Positions 17,313 through 24,385 of a stretch of 64,000 nucleotides of DNA are shown here, piece by piece. The translations under genes were made by a program, and so were the position numbers. This DNA is from Varibaculum cambriense (lineage in GTDB: Bacteria > Actinomycetota > Actinomycetes > Actinomycetales > Actinomycetaceae): the NCBI RefSeq assembly GCF_022133705.1, contig NZ_JAKNHJ010000005.1, positions 1-64,000 of the forward strand, in the 5' to 3' direction. The notes under the pieces are model-generated. The model ran no database searches, was not told the origin of the DNA, and saw nothing but the letters and a program-made list of their open reading frames with translations. Numbering within the stretch: position 1 is the stretch's first letter; each line of letters starts with the position of its first letter.

Positions 17313-18002
17313 GTGTCACAGGTGCACAACAAGGAATGGGATCGAACTATTATGGTCGGTCTTCTTTCTGAGAAGCGTTTGAGCACATATCTCGCAGCTA
17401 CCGATGGTGTCCTTGACACTGCATTTGAGCTTTATGCCTGGAATACTCAACTGGCTGGGGCGATGCTAAGTGCTACTGCGATGGTTGAGGTGGTGGTGCG
17501 CAACTCAATCGACCGCACCCTGACTGCCTGGAATGCGACGAGGCACGGATATGATGACTGGTTCGCTCTCCCTGCTCTCGATTCTCGGGCTAGAGAAGAC
17601 GTGGATAAAGCTCGCGCTCGTATAGAACGCAACGGTTCAACGCCTAATCACGATAAAATCGTGGCCGAACTGTCCTTTGGTTTTTGGCGATTTCTGACAA
17701 GCCGCAGGTATCACGCATCAATATGGGTTCCCGCACTTCACAAGGCATTCTCTTTTGGGGATTCAGACCTGCGCAAACGCCAGCGAGAAACAGCCAGATT
17801 GCTAGGAAATATGAATTTCCTTAGGAATCGTGCCGCTCACCTGGAACCAATTTTCCGGCGCAATATCGCCCGGGATATCGCAGAGGCAAGATGCTTGATG
17901 CGGTGGGTAGATCCGGAAGCCTTGCTATGGTTCGATGACACGCTGAGGCTAGACGATGTTCTTAAAGTTAAACCAACAATAAAACCAAGGTTGATTAACT
18001 AG
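17313..18002 (+). CDS. Abi-family protein (Abi_2-like) with HEPN-type motif
   Basis: About 229 residues. Segments LSEKRLSTYL near the start, LSFGFWRFLTSRRYH in the middle and FLRNRAAHLEPIF near residue 170 are hallmarks of Abi-family proteins (Abi_2; AbiD/AbiF relatives), linked to abortive phage infection. RNRAAH fits the RNx(n)H active-site pattern of HEPN ribonucleases. Start is uncertain: GTG 17313 has GGGAG five bases upstream; ATG 17352 is a shorter alternative. It is the last host gene before attL, so it may be a host defence gene rather than a prophage gene. Confidence 0.7.
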   Translation: MSQVHNKEWDRTIMVGLLSEKRLSTYLAATDGVLDTAFELYAWNTQLAGAMLSATAMVEVVVRNSIDRTLTAWNATRHGYDDWFALPALDSRAREDVDKARARIERNGSTPNHDKIVAELSFGFWRFLTSRRYHASIWVPALHKAFSFGDSDLRKRQRETARLLGNMNFLRNRAAHLEPIFRRNIARDIAEARCLMRWVDPEALLWFDDTLRLDDVLKVKPTIKPRLIN

Positions 18003-18234
18003 GGTTATTATAGCCGAACGAGAGTGAAACAACTTAGTTAGTATGGACGATTATCCCAGCTAAGTGGGAGTTCCTTCAACGTTCGGTGCTGGGTTAAATG
18101 GTGAAGCGACGAAAAACCTCACTGATTCGCCACTGGCAGCATTCAAAACAGCTCATGTGATGCCGCAGAGATATTACATGAAATGATAATTGCAAACTCG
18201 ATAGTTGCATTATTGCTGTTCAAAGATTATCTAA

Positions 18235-18251
18235 TGGCGGAGGTAGGGGGA
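18235..18251. repeat. attL core of the prophage
   Basis: TGGCGGAGGTAGGGGGA (17 bp) is identical to 59101-59117, the 3' terminal part including CCA of the tRNA-Ser gene read on the minus strand. It diverges at the next base on each side. A tRNA 3'-end core at one end and a whole tRNA with adjacent integrase at the other is the normal pattern of tRNA-directed integration. Confidence 0.9.
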
Positions 18252-18331
18252 ATAAACGCCATCCCCGCCACTACCTGCACAAACGCAGGTAAATAGGTAG
18301 TTTGTGCTATTACAGTACTATATAGGAAAAC

Positions 18332-18368
18332 AGCCCCGCCGGCCTTTATGGGTCAGCGGGGCTTTAGT
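18332..18368 (+). terminator. Hairpin terminator near attL
   Basis: AGCCCCGC (18332-18339) pairs with GCGGGGCT (18356-18363), followed by TTAGTTTT. It would insulate host and prophage transcription. Confidence 0.65.
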
Positions 18369-18427
18369 TTTAGTGTGTATCCGCACCCCGATTATTGGGA
18401 TAGTCAGCGAGTTTTAGCCGTATCGGC

Positions 18428-18463
18428 TAGGGTCGCCGGCTCTTTGGCGGCGACCCTATTTTA
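18428..18463 (+). terminator. Hairpin terminator upstream of the left module
   Basis: TAGGGTCGCCG (18428-18438) pairs perfectly with 18448-18458, followed by TTTTAG. It is the second hairpin between attL and the left-module promoter. The interval 18252-18500 holds no coding frame I can support. Confidence 0.7.
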
Positions 18464-18503
18464 GCAAATTTTGTTATTGTGGTGCAGTTCATAAAAAAAG
18501 AGT

Positions 18504-18541
18504 GTCCAGGGGTGGACATGTCCAGGGGTGGATGCTATAGT
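18504..18541 (+). promoter_or_regulatory. Left-module promoter with tandem operator-like repeats
   Basis: Two tandem copies of GTCCAGGGGTGGA (18504-18519 and 18520-18532) contain facing TGTCCA/TGGACA half sites. The first copy includes TGGACA (18513-18518), a good -35, and TATAGT follows at 18536-18541 after 17 bp. The same half sites occur in the immunity operators near 56100-56226, so the lysogeny repressor may control this promoter. Confidence 0.6.
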
Positions 18542-18602
18542 TATATATGTAAGCGAAAGAGAGGGAAGCGAAAAGCTTTCCAAGAGAAAAGGAAAAACCA
18601 AA

Positions 18603-18794
18603 ATGTTCTACTCCACCAAAGACGAAGCAATCGAACGCGAAATTATTACCCCCATCGAAAACGGGGAAGCCACCCGTGAAGAATACGACATCGACGCCAT
18701 CGCCGAGGCAGTAATCGACAGCGACGACCGCAACCGCTACTACATCCGCGAAGATGTGGACTTCTGGGACGTTGTAGCCGACAACCAAATCTAA
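18603..18794 (+). CDS. Small acidic protein, first gene of the left module
   Basis: A 63-residue protein, strongly acidic (REEYDIDAIAEAVIDSDDRNRYYIREDVDFW), that I do not recognise. It begins at an ATG behind AAAAGGA, about 60 bp downstream of the predicted operator-promoter. It is probably expressed with the following genes and may be an inhibitor or DNA mimic, to judge from charge alone. No Cys, membrane segment or known fold is seen. Confidence 0.65.
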   Translation: MFYSTKDEAIEREIITPIENGEATREEYDIDAIAEAVIDSDDRNRYYIREDVDFWDVVADNQI

Positions 18795-18810
18795 ACCCAA
18801 ATAAAACAAG

Positions 18811-18832
18811 CCCCCCGCCAAAAGGCGGGGGG
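18811..18832. terminator. GC-rich hairpin between left-module genes
   Basis: CCCCCCGCC and GGCGGGGGG enclose an AAAA loop. On the plus strand no T-run follows, while on the minus strand TTGTTTTATTT follows. It may stop leftward transcription or act as a partial attenuator. Confidence 0.5.
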
Positions 18833-18854
18833 ATCCGGGAAAGGAAAGCACGAA

Positions 18855-19115
18855 ATGAGCATCGGGCAGAAAAGCAAGCGGCAACACATCTTAGATCTTC
18901 AAGAATGCTGCAAAAAAGGACAAGCCGCCACATTCGCGTTAGACACCTGGCAGACACTACCCACCGTCGAAGCCTTCACCGAATGGCTAGAAACCGACTT
19001 TGCGAAAGTTTGGAAAGAACGCAGAGCCAGCACCCCCGCCCGCTGTGCTTCAACTGCCCGCCTATTCGACGCGATGAGAAAAGACCCTAGCCGGATCCAG
19101 GTAATCAAAAACTAA
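18855..19115 (+). CDS. Small protein sharing a domain with the 19149 gene
   Basis: An 86-residue protein of unknown function with an AAAGGAAA ribosome site. Residues about 28-84 (LDTWQTLPTVEAFTEWLETDF ... LFDAMRKDPSRIQVI, written here in two pieces) align with the second half of the next gene product, so the two are paralogues. The shared block looks helical with conserved Trp, Leu-Pro-Thr and Asp-Pro-Ser positions. The sequence gives no enzyme motif. Confidence 0.65.
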   Translation: MSIGQKSKRQHILDLQECCKKGQAATFALDTWQTLPTVEAFTEWLETDFAKVWKERRASTPARCASTARLFDAMRKDPSRIQVIKN

Positions 19116-19148
19116 CCCCAAAAAACGAGACGAGAAAGAAACCCTAAA

Positions 19149-19631
19149 ATGTTTATTAGCCTAGACGAGAAATTCACCGACCAAGCCGAGAATATCTACA
19201 AGGTAGAAAACCCCGTAGACAACCACTACATCACCTATCTCTATGATGAGGACGGAGGAAACATTATCGCCCGTAGCGACGAGAGCGAGGACTTCCCCAA
19301 GTTCTACAAGCGGGGCTGGACGAAGCAAGAATGCCATGACTCCCTAAAAGCGGATTGGGTGATCCAGAAAGACCGGCAGGAACACATCGAAGATTTAGAA
19401 GCACACCTAGAGCCGGGACAAGATTCCTGGCTGTGCCTAGAGGCCTGGGACACCCTACCCACCGAGCAAGCATTCAAGGATTGGCTAGACGCCGATTTCG
19501 CGCCCACATGGGAAGACACGGGCGACGATCCCGATTTTGAGGACGAAGATAGGCAACGGCTAATCGATTCATGCGATCGGCTATATAATGCTATGGAAGA
19601 TGATCCCAGCCTTGTCCAGGCGGTGCGGTAA
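19149..19631 (+). CDS. Acidic protein, C-terminal paralogue of the 18855 product
   Basis: A 160-residue, very acidic protein. The N-terminal half (YITYLYDEDGGNIIARSDES) resembles a small beta domain. The C-terminal half repeats the block of the previous gene: LEAWDTLPTEQAFKDWLDADF, then RLYNAMEDDPSLVQAV. Function is unknown. It ends in a TAATG overlap with the next gene, so translation is coupled. The charge suggests a nucleic-acid mimic or anti-defence protein, which is inference only. Confidence 0.65.
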   Translation: MFISLDEKFTDQAENIYKVENPVDNHYITYLYDEDGGNIIARSDESEDFPKFYKRGWTKQECHDSLKADWVIQKDRQEHIEDLEAHLEPGQDSWLCLEAWDTLPTEQAFKDWLDADFAPTWEDTGDDPDFEDEDRQRLIDSCDRLYNAMEDDPSLVQAVR

Positions 19632-20062
19632 TGTGCCAAAAATATGAGTTCGACGCCTGGCTTGACGACGCTAAAGACGACCTCACAGAGGACGCTTACG
19701 AAGAGCTTTATAAAATCTGGTGTGAGGTGGATCAGCTTTTCGAGGTAGCGCCCGCCAGTGGAGACAAGCCGCGGGAGGTCGACCAGGACGCTATAAACGA
19801 ATTTTTGACCGGCGCAGCCGAGTTTTCTTTCGCGATCTCGAAGCCCACCAGCGAGACTTCTAAAGCCCACGCCGCAAGCGTCTTACAAGCTGTCGGGGAG
19901 GATTGGGCAAAAGCGCGCGGGCAATACCACGCCGCAAGGCTGCAGCTTTACGGGGCGATAAAAGCCGCCCACGCCTACACCAACCGGAACCAAATCGCGG
20001 TTAATGCCGGGGTCGGGCGGGACACGGTGTATAAAGTCCTAGACGCCGAGAATCTATCATGA
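19631..20062 (+). CDS. Helix-turn-helix protein of the left module
   Basis: A 143-residue helical protein whose last 28 residues (YTNRNQIAVNAGVGRDTVYKVL) read as a helix-turn-helix with GVGRDTVYK as recognition helix. The N-terminal two thirds (acidic, then Ala-rich helices) may dimerise. A role as regulator of the module, or as a directionality factor for the recombinase downstream, is plausible. It begins inside the stop of the preceding gene and ends with an ATGA overlap. Confidence 0.65.
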   Translation: MCQKYEFDAWLDDAKDDLTEDAYEELYKIWCEVDQLFEVAPASGDKPREVDQDAINEFLTGAAEFSFAISKPTSETSKAHAASVLQAVGEDWAKARGQYHAARLQLYGAIKAAHAYTNRNQIAVNAGVGRDTVYKVLDAENLS

Positions 20063-20907
20063 CGAAAAAGCTCACAGCCTCAAAAATGCCCGAGCTAAGG
20101 GCTACGCTACAAAAACAATTTGATGAGTTTTCCCCTAGTGATTATGCACGCGAGGTCGCAACTTTTGACCCCTCTGACCAGGTCATGGCCAAAACAGTGC
20201 GGCCGTTCAATCCGGTCGATACTACTTTATGGTGGGTGCGTCCCGATATGGCGCGCCTAGCATGGGATGCGGCCAAGACCCTCCCAGAAAATACCCGTCT
20301 TTTAGAGGCTATCCCTGCCCCGAAAGGCATCCTAGTATGGGAAGGCACCCCGCTAGTGTCTGGCGTACTTCTCACCTCGAAATACTGGGATGAGCAGCGC
20401 GATACCCCGATCCACGGGGTTACCTGGGAGGTGACGGCGCGCGGGGTAGAAGTAGGAACTCTAATCTATGATCCCCCCGGCGCGGAAGAACTTTGCTATA
20501 TGCCTTTTACCGCTTATCTGTACATTGGGCAGCTGAAAAAAGACCTTGAAGCGTACCTAACCGCAACTTTCCTGCTGGCTACTCAGCCCCGGATAGGGCA
20601 AATTACCCGGCACGATTCGACACCTAGACGGCGGCGGTATGTCCCTCCCGGTCCCGGCGATATACCCACCGGGGTAAACCTGGTGGCTTTACGGGAAAAT
20701 GCGGCGCGATTACCCACAGAAGAACTAAGCGAGGGAGAAAAGAAATGGGGTCTTTCGGTGCGTTTCATGGTGCGAGGCCACTGGAGAAACCAAGCCTGCG
20801 GGGCAAAACTGGGGCAACGCCGCCCCGTATATGTCGCCCCGTATCTGAAAGGACCGGAAGACGCACCCCTGAAAAGCTCGGAGACGGTGTTTGTCTGGAG
20901 ACGCTAG
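20059..20907 (+). CDS. Hypothetical protein of actinobacterial mobile elements, 282 aa
   Basis: The product has a long alpha/beta body and a C-terminal block (RGHWRNQACGAKLGQRRPVY, then APYLKGPEDAPL ... VFVWRR) that I know as a recurrent signature in phages and mobile elements of Actinobacteria, without an assigned function. The basic, aromatic C-terminus suggests nucleic-acid contact. It is coupled to the HTH gene by ATGA, and its last 163 bp overlap the recombinase frame. Confidence 0.65.
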   Translation: MTKKLTASKMPELRATLQKQFDEFSPSDYAREVATFDPSDQVMAKTVRPFNPVDTTLWWVRPDMARLAWDAAKTLPENTRLLEAIPAPKGILVWEGTPLVSGVLLTSKYWDEQRDTPIHGVTWEVTARGVEVGTLIYDPPGAEELCYMPFTAYLYIGQLKKDLEAYLTATFLLATQPRIGQITRHDSTPRRRRYVPPGPGDIPTGVNLVALRENAARLPTEELSEGEKKWGLSVRFMVRGHWRNQACGAKLGQRRPVYVAPYLKGPEDAPLKSSETVFVWRR

Positions 20908-21758
20908 ACGAAACCATCCTAATATCTGAGTATTTAGCGCCCTACACGGGTAAAACGCTAGAGCGCTACTACCAGATTATGCTGGATTTTCTCGGCTGGT
21001 GCATCAACGCCCGCATCCACATGCTGGACGTGAACAGGGTTTTTATCGAGCAATACGCAGCGGCGAAAAGAAAAAGCGGGCTATCAAAAAGCACCGTAAG
21101 CGGCTATCTAGTCCCTATCTGTGGATTCTATAGATGGGCATTCCAAGAGGGGCTAACCCAAACGGATCACGGGGCATATGTTAGGCGCTATTCCAGGCCG
21201 CGCCGCTCACGCCTCAAATGGTATACGCGGGAGGAAGCCCGCCGAATCCTAGCCGCGTCGATCGAGATGGGGAAGCCTACCAGCGGGCTAATACATTTAC
21301 TTTTGCTAAATGGTTTGCGGCTGGGTGAGACTTTAGCGACGCGGATCGAGCACCTATCCACGATAGATCACATGACCGCTCTCACCCTCCCGAACCGGAA
21401 AATGGGGGTCATGGATACAGTCACTTTACCCGCCGCCACCGTCGAAGTTCTTGGCGACTGTATTGGGAAACGCAAGCATGGGCGGATTCTTTTAGACCGT
21501 GGCCGTGTCCTCACCCCGTCTCGGGTCTACACACTTTGTAATCAAATGAGCGAGATTTGCGGGCTAGATACGCCTGTAAGGCCGCATCAGCTGCGTGCCA
21601 CATTCGTGACCCTCTCGCTAGATGCCGGGGTGCCTTATCGGGACGTGATGGCTTCCACGGGGCATGCTGATATGTCTATGGTGGCTTATTATGACCGGGC
21701 TCATGCCGCTATTCGCCGTAATGCTTCCCACCGGTTGAGTGACTGGCTAGCTGATTAA
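20745..21758 (+). CDS. Tyrosine recombinase (second of the prophage)
   Basis: A phage-integrase-family recombinase. SAM-like N-domain (KTLERYYQIMLDFLGW), catalytic Arg in LLNGLRLGET, HQLRATFVTL with His and Arg, GHADMS, and the nucleophile Tyr in MVAYYDRA. The core runs from about residue 60. The ATG at 20745 has a GAGGGAGA ribosome site but overlaps the upstream gene by 163 bp, and no ATG, GTG or TTG occurs in frame between it and residue 79, so this long start is accepted with caution. It lies at the opposite end of the prophage from the attR-adjacent integrase. Confidence 0.85.
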   Translation: MGSFGAFHGARPLEKPSLRGKTGATPPRICRPVSERTGRRTPEKLGDGVCLETLDETILISEYLAPYTGKTLERYYQIMLDFLGWCINARIHMLDVNRVFIEQYAAAKRKSGLSKSTVSGYLVPICGFYRWAFQEGLTQTDHGAYVRRYSRPRRSRLKWYTREEARRILAASIEMGKPTSGLIHLLLLNGLRLGETLATRIEHLSTIDHMTALTLPNRKMGVMDTVTLPAATVEVLGDCIGKRKHGRILLDRGRVLTPSRVYTLCNQMSEICGLDTPVRPHQLRATFVTLSLDAGVPYRDVMASTGHADMSMVAYYDRAHAAIRRNASHRLSDWLAD

Positions 21759-22192
21759 TCGTCTTGCCGTGGTGTTTGTGTGCGGGCATGTATGGCTTCC
21801 CAGATTTCCCGGTGATCCCTGTCCGCGTTTTGCTCTGCGTCCTGCATCCTAGTGGTGAGGTTTTCTACTGATTCTCTTAGCTGGTGGATGTCGCGGCGGA
21901 TGAAAGCGGCACGCTCTCTAGATTCCGCTGCCTGCTGATCCCTTACCCGCTTAAAATCCTCTAGCTCTCCTAAGATTTGCCCTAGCCCGGCGCGCGTGTC
22001 ATTTTGTCCCAGTAGCATGATCCGTTTATTAGCGTCGATATCATCGCGAAGATTGGTCTTGTGCGTATTCGTGACCTGGCGGCGGGTGTCTTCGGTGGCT
22101 TTTTTGATTTTAGCGAGCACGTAGGTGAGGACACCGACGATGAGGGCTGTGAGGGCGGCTATGACTTCCGGGGCTGTGAAAATCTGGTGCAA
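21755..22192 (-). CDS. Phage membrane/coiled-coil protein of the lysis region
   Basis: About 145 residues: an N-terminal membrane segment (PEVIAALTALIVGVLTYVLA) followed by a long charged coiled coil (ATEDTRRQVTNTHKTNL onward). Similar proteins (DUF2746-like) lie next to holin and endolysin genes in actinobacterial phages. A GGAGG site sits 8 bases before a TTG at 22192; the ATG at 22207 lies upstream of that site and has none. It is the last leftward late gene and meets the recombinase tail to tail. Confidence 0.75.
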   Translation of the reverse strand: MHQIFTAPEVIAALTALIVGVLTYVLAKIKKATEDTRRQVTNTHKTNLRDDIDANKRIMLLGQNDTRAGLGQILGELEDFKRVRDQQAAESRERAAFIRRDIHQLRESVENLTTRMQDAEQNADRDHREIWEAIHARTQTPRQDD

Positions 22193-22212
22193 AGCGTTTT
22201 CCTCCATATATG

Positions 22213-22252
22213 GGAAAAGCGCCCCGCCCCTCTTGCAGGAAAAAGGGACGGG
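22213..22252 (-). terminator. Terminator between holin-like and coiled-coil genes
   Basis: GCCCCGCCCCT (22219-22229) and AGGGACGGGGC (22242-22252) pair over 10 of 11 positions. On the minus strand a TTTT run follows. Confidence 0.6.
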
Positions 22253-22276
22253 GCAAGCCTGATAATGGTTTTTCGT

Positions 22277-22549
22277 CTAGGCTTCTGGGTCTAGGCGATG
22301 AGCAGGAGCGCAAGAATCGCTACTATCATCGCCGCTAACTCTTTTAGGCGTGTGTGCCAAAGCCGCGCCCTGACCTAGCAAAGCTGCTGCGAGCGCGACC
22401 CAGAGCGGGGCTAGGGTGTCAGTGATTACCCCGTACCCGCCTAGAATTGCAATAATCGCAATTACCACCGAGTATGCCCATGCCCGCACCGTTGGGGTTA
22501 GCCATTTAGCAAGCCGGGGCGTGTCGGTGTAGGTGTAGTTTTTATCCAT
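22277..22549 (-). CDS. Putative holin
   Basis: A 90-residue protein with two membrane segments (AWAYSVVIAIIAILGGYGV and LWVALAAALLGQGAALA) and a charged C-terminus, directly downstream of the endolysin gene. Size and topology fit a class II holin that would open the membrane to release endolysin. The ATG at 22549 follows GGAGG by 5 bases; two upstream ATGs overlap that site. Confidence 0.75.
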   Translation of the reverse strand: MDKNYTYTDTPRLAKWLTPTVRAWAYSVVIAIIAILGGYGVITDTLAPLWVALAAALLGQGAALAHTPKRVSGDDSSDSCAPAHRLDPEA

Positions 22550-22566
22550 CATGTCCTCCAAAATCG

Positions 22567-23349
22567 TTAAATTAGTTTTCCGGCATTCAGGCGACGCTGC
22601 CAGGCTTTGACTGATTGATTCCCGAAATAGCCGTCCTGGGTGACGCCTAGACGCCGCTGCATAGCCCTAGAAGTAGCCTTGCCCCAGTGTCCATCCTGGC
22701 TAACTCCGGCGGCGGCTTGGATACGTCGCACTAGGGTTGACCCTCCGCGCCCGTACCGCATCACCACGACCGCCCAGTGAGCCTTTTTATTGCCTTTCCA
22801 TTGCCCGGAAATATAGCCATCAATCGGGGTGCGGGCTAGCTGCTGAGCGCGTCTAATAGTAGCCGCCCCTGCCCACCCATCCACGGCGATACCGGAAGCG
22901 GCAGGCTGGGTGGTGTATGCGGGGCGACCATAGCCGACCACGTAACGCGGGGCGCGGGCACGGCGCAGCACACGACCACCAGAGCGCCCACCACTAGCCC
23001 CAGTGTTGCCGTCGATAGTGACCACGCGGCCACGGTTCCAGCCCTCAAAAATCCCTACATGCGAGATGCGGCCTAGCCCGAAATCAAAATACACAATATC
23101 GCCGGGGGTAAGGCCGCGCGTCCCAGAATGCCACCGGCCACGCTGTTTAAACCAGACCGCGCCGGTTGGTGTGTAGGAATGCCTCGGAATGATCGCGGTG
23201 GCTCCGGCTTGCGCCGCAACCCACGACACAAACATCGCACACCAATAGCCTTTGAGTCCGTACCAGTCACAAAACTTCCCGCTAGTAGAGGTGGCAGTGT
23301 AGCCGAGCTGAGACCGGGCAATCCTTAAAACATCGCTTGCGGTCGCCAT
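22567..23349 (-). CDS. Endolysin with CHAP domain and C-terminal wall-binding repeats
   Basis: A 260-residue peptidoglycan hydrolase. The N-terminal CHAP domain has the nucleophile Cys in YWCAMFVSW, the His in ISHVGIFEG and an Asn in TIDGNTG. The C-terminal half carries repeats of the type DGxxGxxTxRAxQ (VDGWAGAATIRRAQ, QDGHWGKATSRAMQ, QDGYFGNQSVKAWQ), as in peptidoglycan-binding endolysins. CHAP enzymes act as amidase or endopeptidase on the cross-bridge. No signal peptide is present, consistent with release through the adjacent holin. Confidence 0.92.
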   Translation of the reverse strand: MATASDVLRIARSQLGYTATSTSGKFCDWYGLKGYWCAMFVSWVAAQAGATAIIPRHSYTPTGAVWFKQRGRWHSGTRGLTPGDIVYFDFGLGRISHVGIFEGWNRGRVVTIDGNTGASGGRSGGRVLRRARAPRYVVGYGRPAYTTQPAASGIAVDGWAGAATIRRAQQLARTPIDGYISGQWKGNKKAHWAVVVMRYGRGGSTLVRRIQAAAGVSQDGHWGKATSRAMQRRLGVTQDGYFGNQSVKAWQRRLNAGKLI

Positions 23350-23350
23350 A

Positions 23351-23515
23351 TTATTCGGCCTCCTCTTCTTGGTCTAGATTCGCCACAGAATCCGGGTCTT
23401 GGGGCAAGTCCGCGGCGTTTTCTTCGTCATCTGTCGGTAGCGGGGATGCCTCCAAAAGTTCCGGGGACTCCTCGCAGCCCTCGCAATTCGCGCAGGGGTC
23501 TAGGTTTTCTGGCAT
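23351..23515 (-). CDS. Small acidic CxxC protein
   Basis: A 54-residue acidic protein beginning MPENLDPCANCEGCEESPE with three closely spaced Cys, preceded by an AAGGAG site. Function is unknown. It is encoded between the tail-tip genes and endolysin and ends one base before the endolysin ATG. Confidence 0.6.
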   Translation of the reverse strand: MPENLDPCANCEGCEESPELLEASPLPTDDEENAADLPQDPDSVANLDQEEEAE

Positions 23516-23536
23516 TTGTTTTCTCCTTTTGGGTAT

Positions 23537-23564
23537 GAAAAAAGCCCCGTGCATTTGCGGGGCT
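23537..23564 (-). terminator. Terminator after the tail-tip genes
   Basis: CGGGGCT and AGCCCCG (23558-23564, 23543-23549) enclose an 8-base loop, followed on the minus strand by six T. It separates tail-tip from lysis genes. Confidence 0.8.
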
Positions 23565-23586
23565 AAAAATGAAAAACGGTGCGGGT

Positions 23587-23970
23587 TTACACGGGGATGA
23601 AAATAGCAGCGATAGGCATCACTATCCCAGCCTGAGAGCCTGCGGCTTCATACGAGGCACACTGCAAAATGCCTCTATTGTCTACATATAGCTCATATTG
23701 CCCGCCCTTATTAGTGACGCCCGCTCCGATAAATTGGGTTGCGCTAGGCCTGTAGCCTGCCGGGATAGTAGCGATACTGGTGTAAGCCCCGCCGGCTTGG
23801 CGTAAAACCGCGCCGGTCAGAAACACGATCTGACCGACTTTACAGATACGGGGCGTGTGACCACTCACCGCAGCCCATCCGGTGGACAGAGCGAGGTTTT
23901 GCCAGTCAGTTTGCACTAGGGTCTCAGCATTCTTTGCGGTGGCGTGAAGAATCGGGGGGGGGGTAGACAT
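23587..23970 (-). CDS. Tail-tip/fibre protein with a C10 tract at its start
   Basis: A 127-residue protein beginning MSTPPPILHA. Its C-terminal half (IATIPAGYRPS, GYELYVDN-like strands, IAAIFIPV) has the look of a small beta-structured fibre tip. It follows other tail-tip genes and is a candidate receptor-binding component. A run of ten C spans codons 3-6, and a one-base change would shift the frame right after the start. Its N-terminus matches that of the next upstream gene. Confidence 0.65.
   Translation of the reverse strand: MSTPPPILHATAKNAETLVQTDWQNLALSTGWAAVSGHTPRICKVGQIVFLTGAVLRQAGGAYTSIATIPAGYRPSATQFIGAGVTNKGGQYELYVDNRGILQCASYEAAGSQAGIVMPIAAIFIPV
23954..23963 (-). repeat. C10 homopolymer in codons 3-6 of a tail gene
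   Basis: Ten consecutive G on the plus strand (C on the coding strand) directly after ATG TCT A. The gene is in frame at this length. Confidence 0.8.
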
Positions 23971-23984
23971 TACTAGAATCCTTT

Positions 23985-24374
23985 CTATTCGCATTCGTCC
24001 GCGTACCAGACGATATCCGGGAAATAAAAATTAGCGACACCGCCGGAGTTAGTGTAGATAATGATTCGTCTATCATTAGTGACCCACATGGGGTAGCTGT
24101 ACCGCACGCCGTTATTAAAGATCGCTAATCCTATAGTTGGGGTGGCGGTTTTGGGGCATGGGACACCGTCAGGGAGTTGCGCAACCTTGCGCGCCCCTGA
24201 CTTTTGCATATCAAAATTGATGAGGCAAGACCCGGGGATGCGGTACATGTCGCCGCGTTTTTCGATCCGCAAGCCCTTAAAGCCATCAGACGGTTCTATA
24301 AGCTGCCAGGTCTTTTCGACCTCATATTTAGAGTTAGTCGACACGGCGTGAATCAGCGGGGGGGGGGTAGTCAT
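23985..24374 (-). CDS. Tail-tip/fibre protein with a C10 tract at its start
   Basis: A 129-residue protein starting MTTPPPLIHA, clearly related at its N-terminus to the downstream gene (MSTPPPILHA). The rest (GLRIEKRGDMYRIPGS ... SYPMWVTNDRRIIIYTNSGG) looks beta-rich. It also carries a C10 run in codons 3-6, so its expression could be switched by slippage. The two genes diverge after about 20 residues, as receptor-binding paralogues would. Confidence 0.65.
   Translation of the reverse strand: MTTPPPLIHAVSTNSKYEVEKTWQLIEPSDGFKGLRIEKRGDMYRIPGSCLINFDMQKSGARKVAQLPDGVPCPKTATPTIGLAIFNNGVRYSYPMWVTNDRRIIIYTNSGGVANFYFPDIVWYADECE
24358..24367 (-). repeat. C10 homopolymer in codons 3-6 of a second tail gene
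   Basis: Ten G on the plus strand, placed exactly as in the downstream gene. Two independent genes share the tract at the same codon positions. Confidence 0.8.
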
Positions 24375-24385
24375 TTAAAGCCTTT

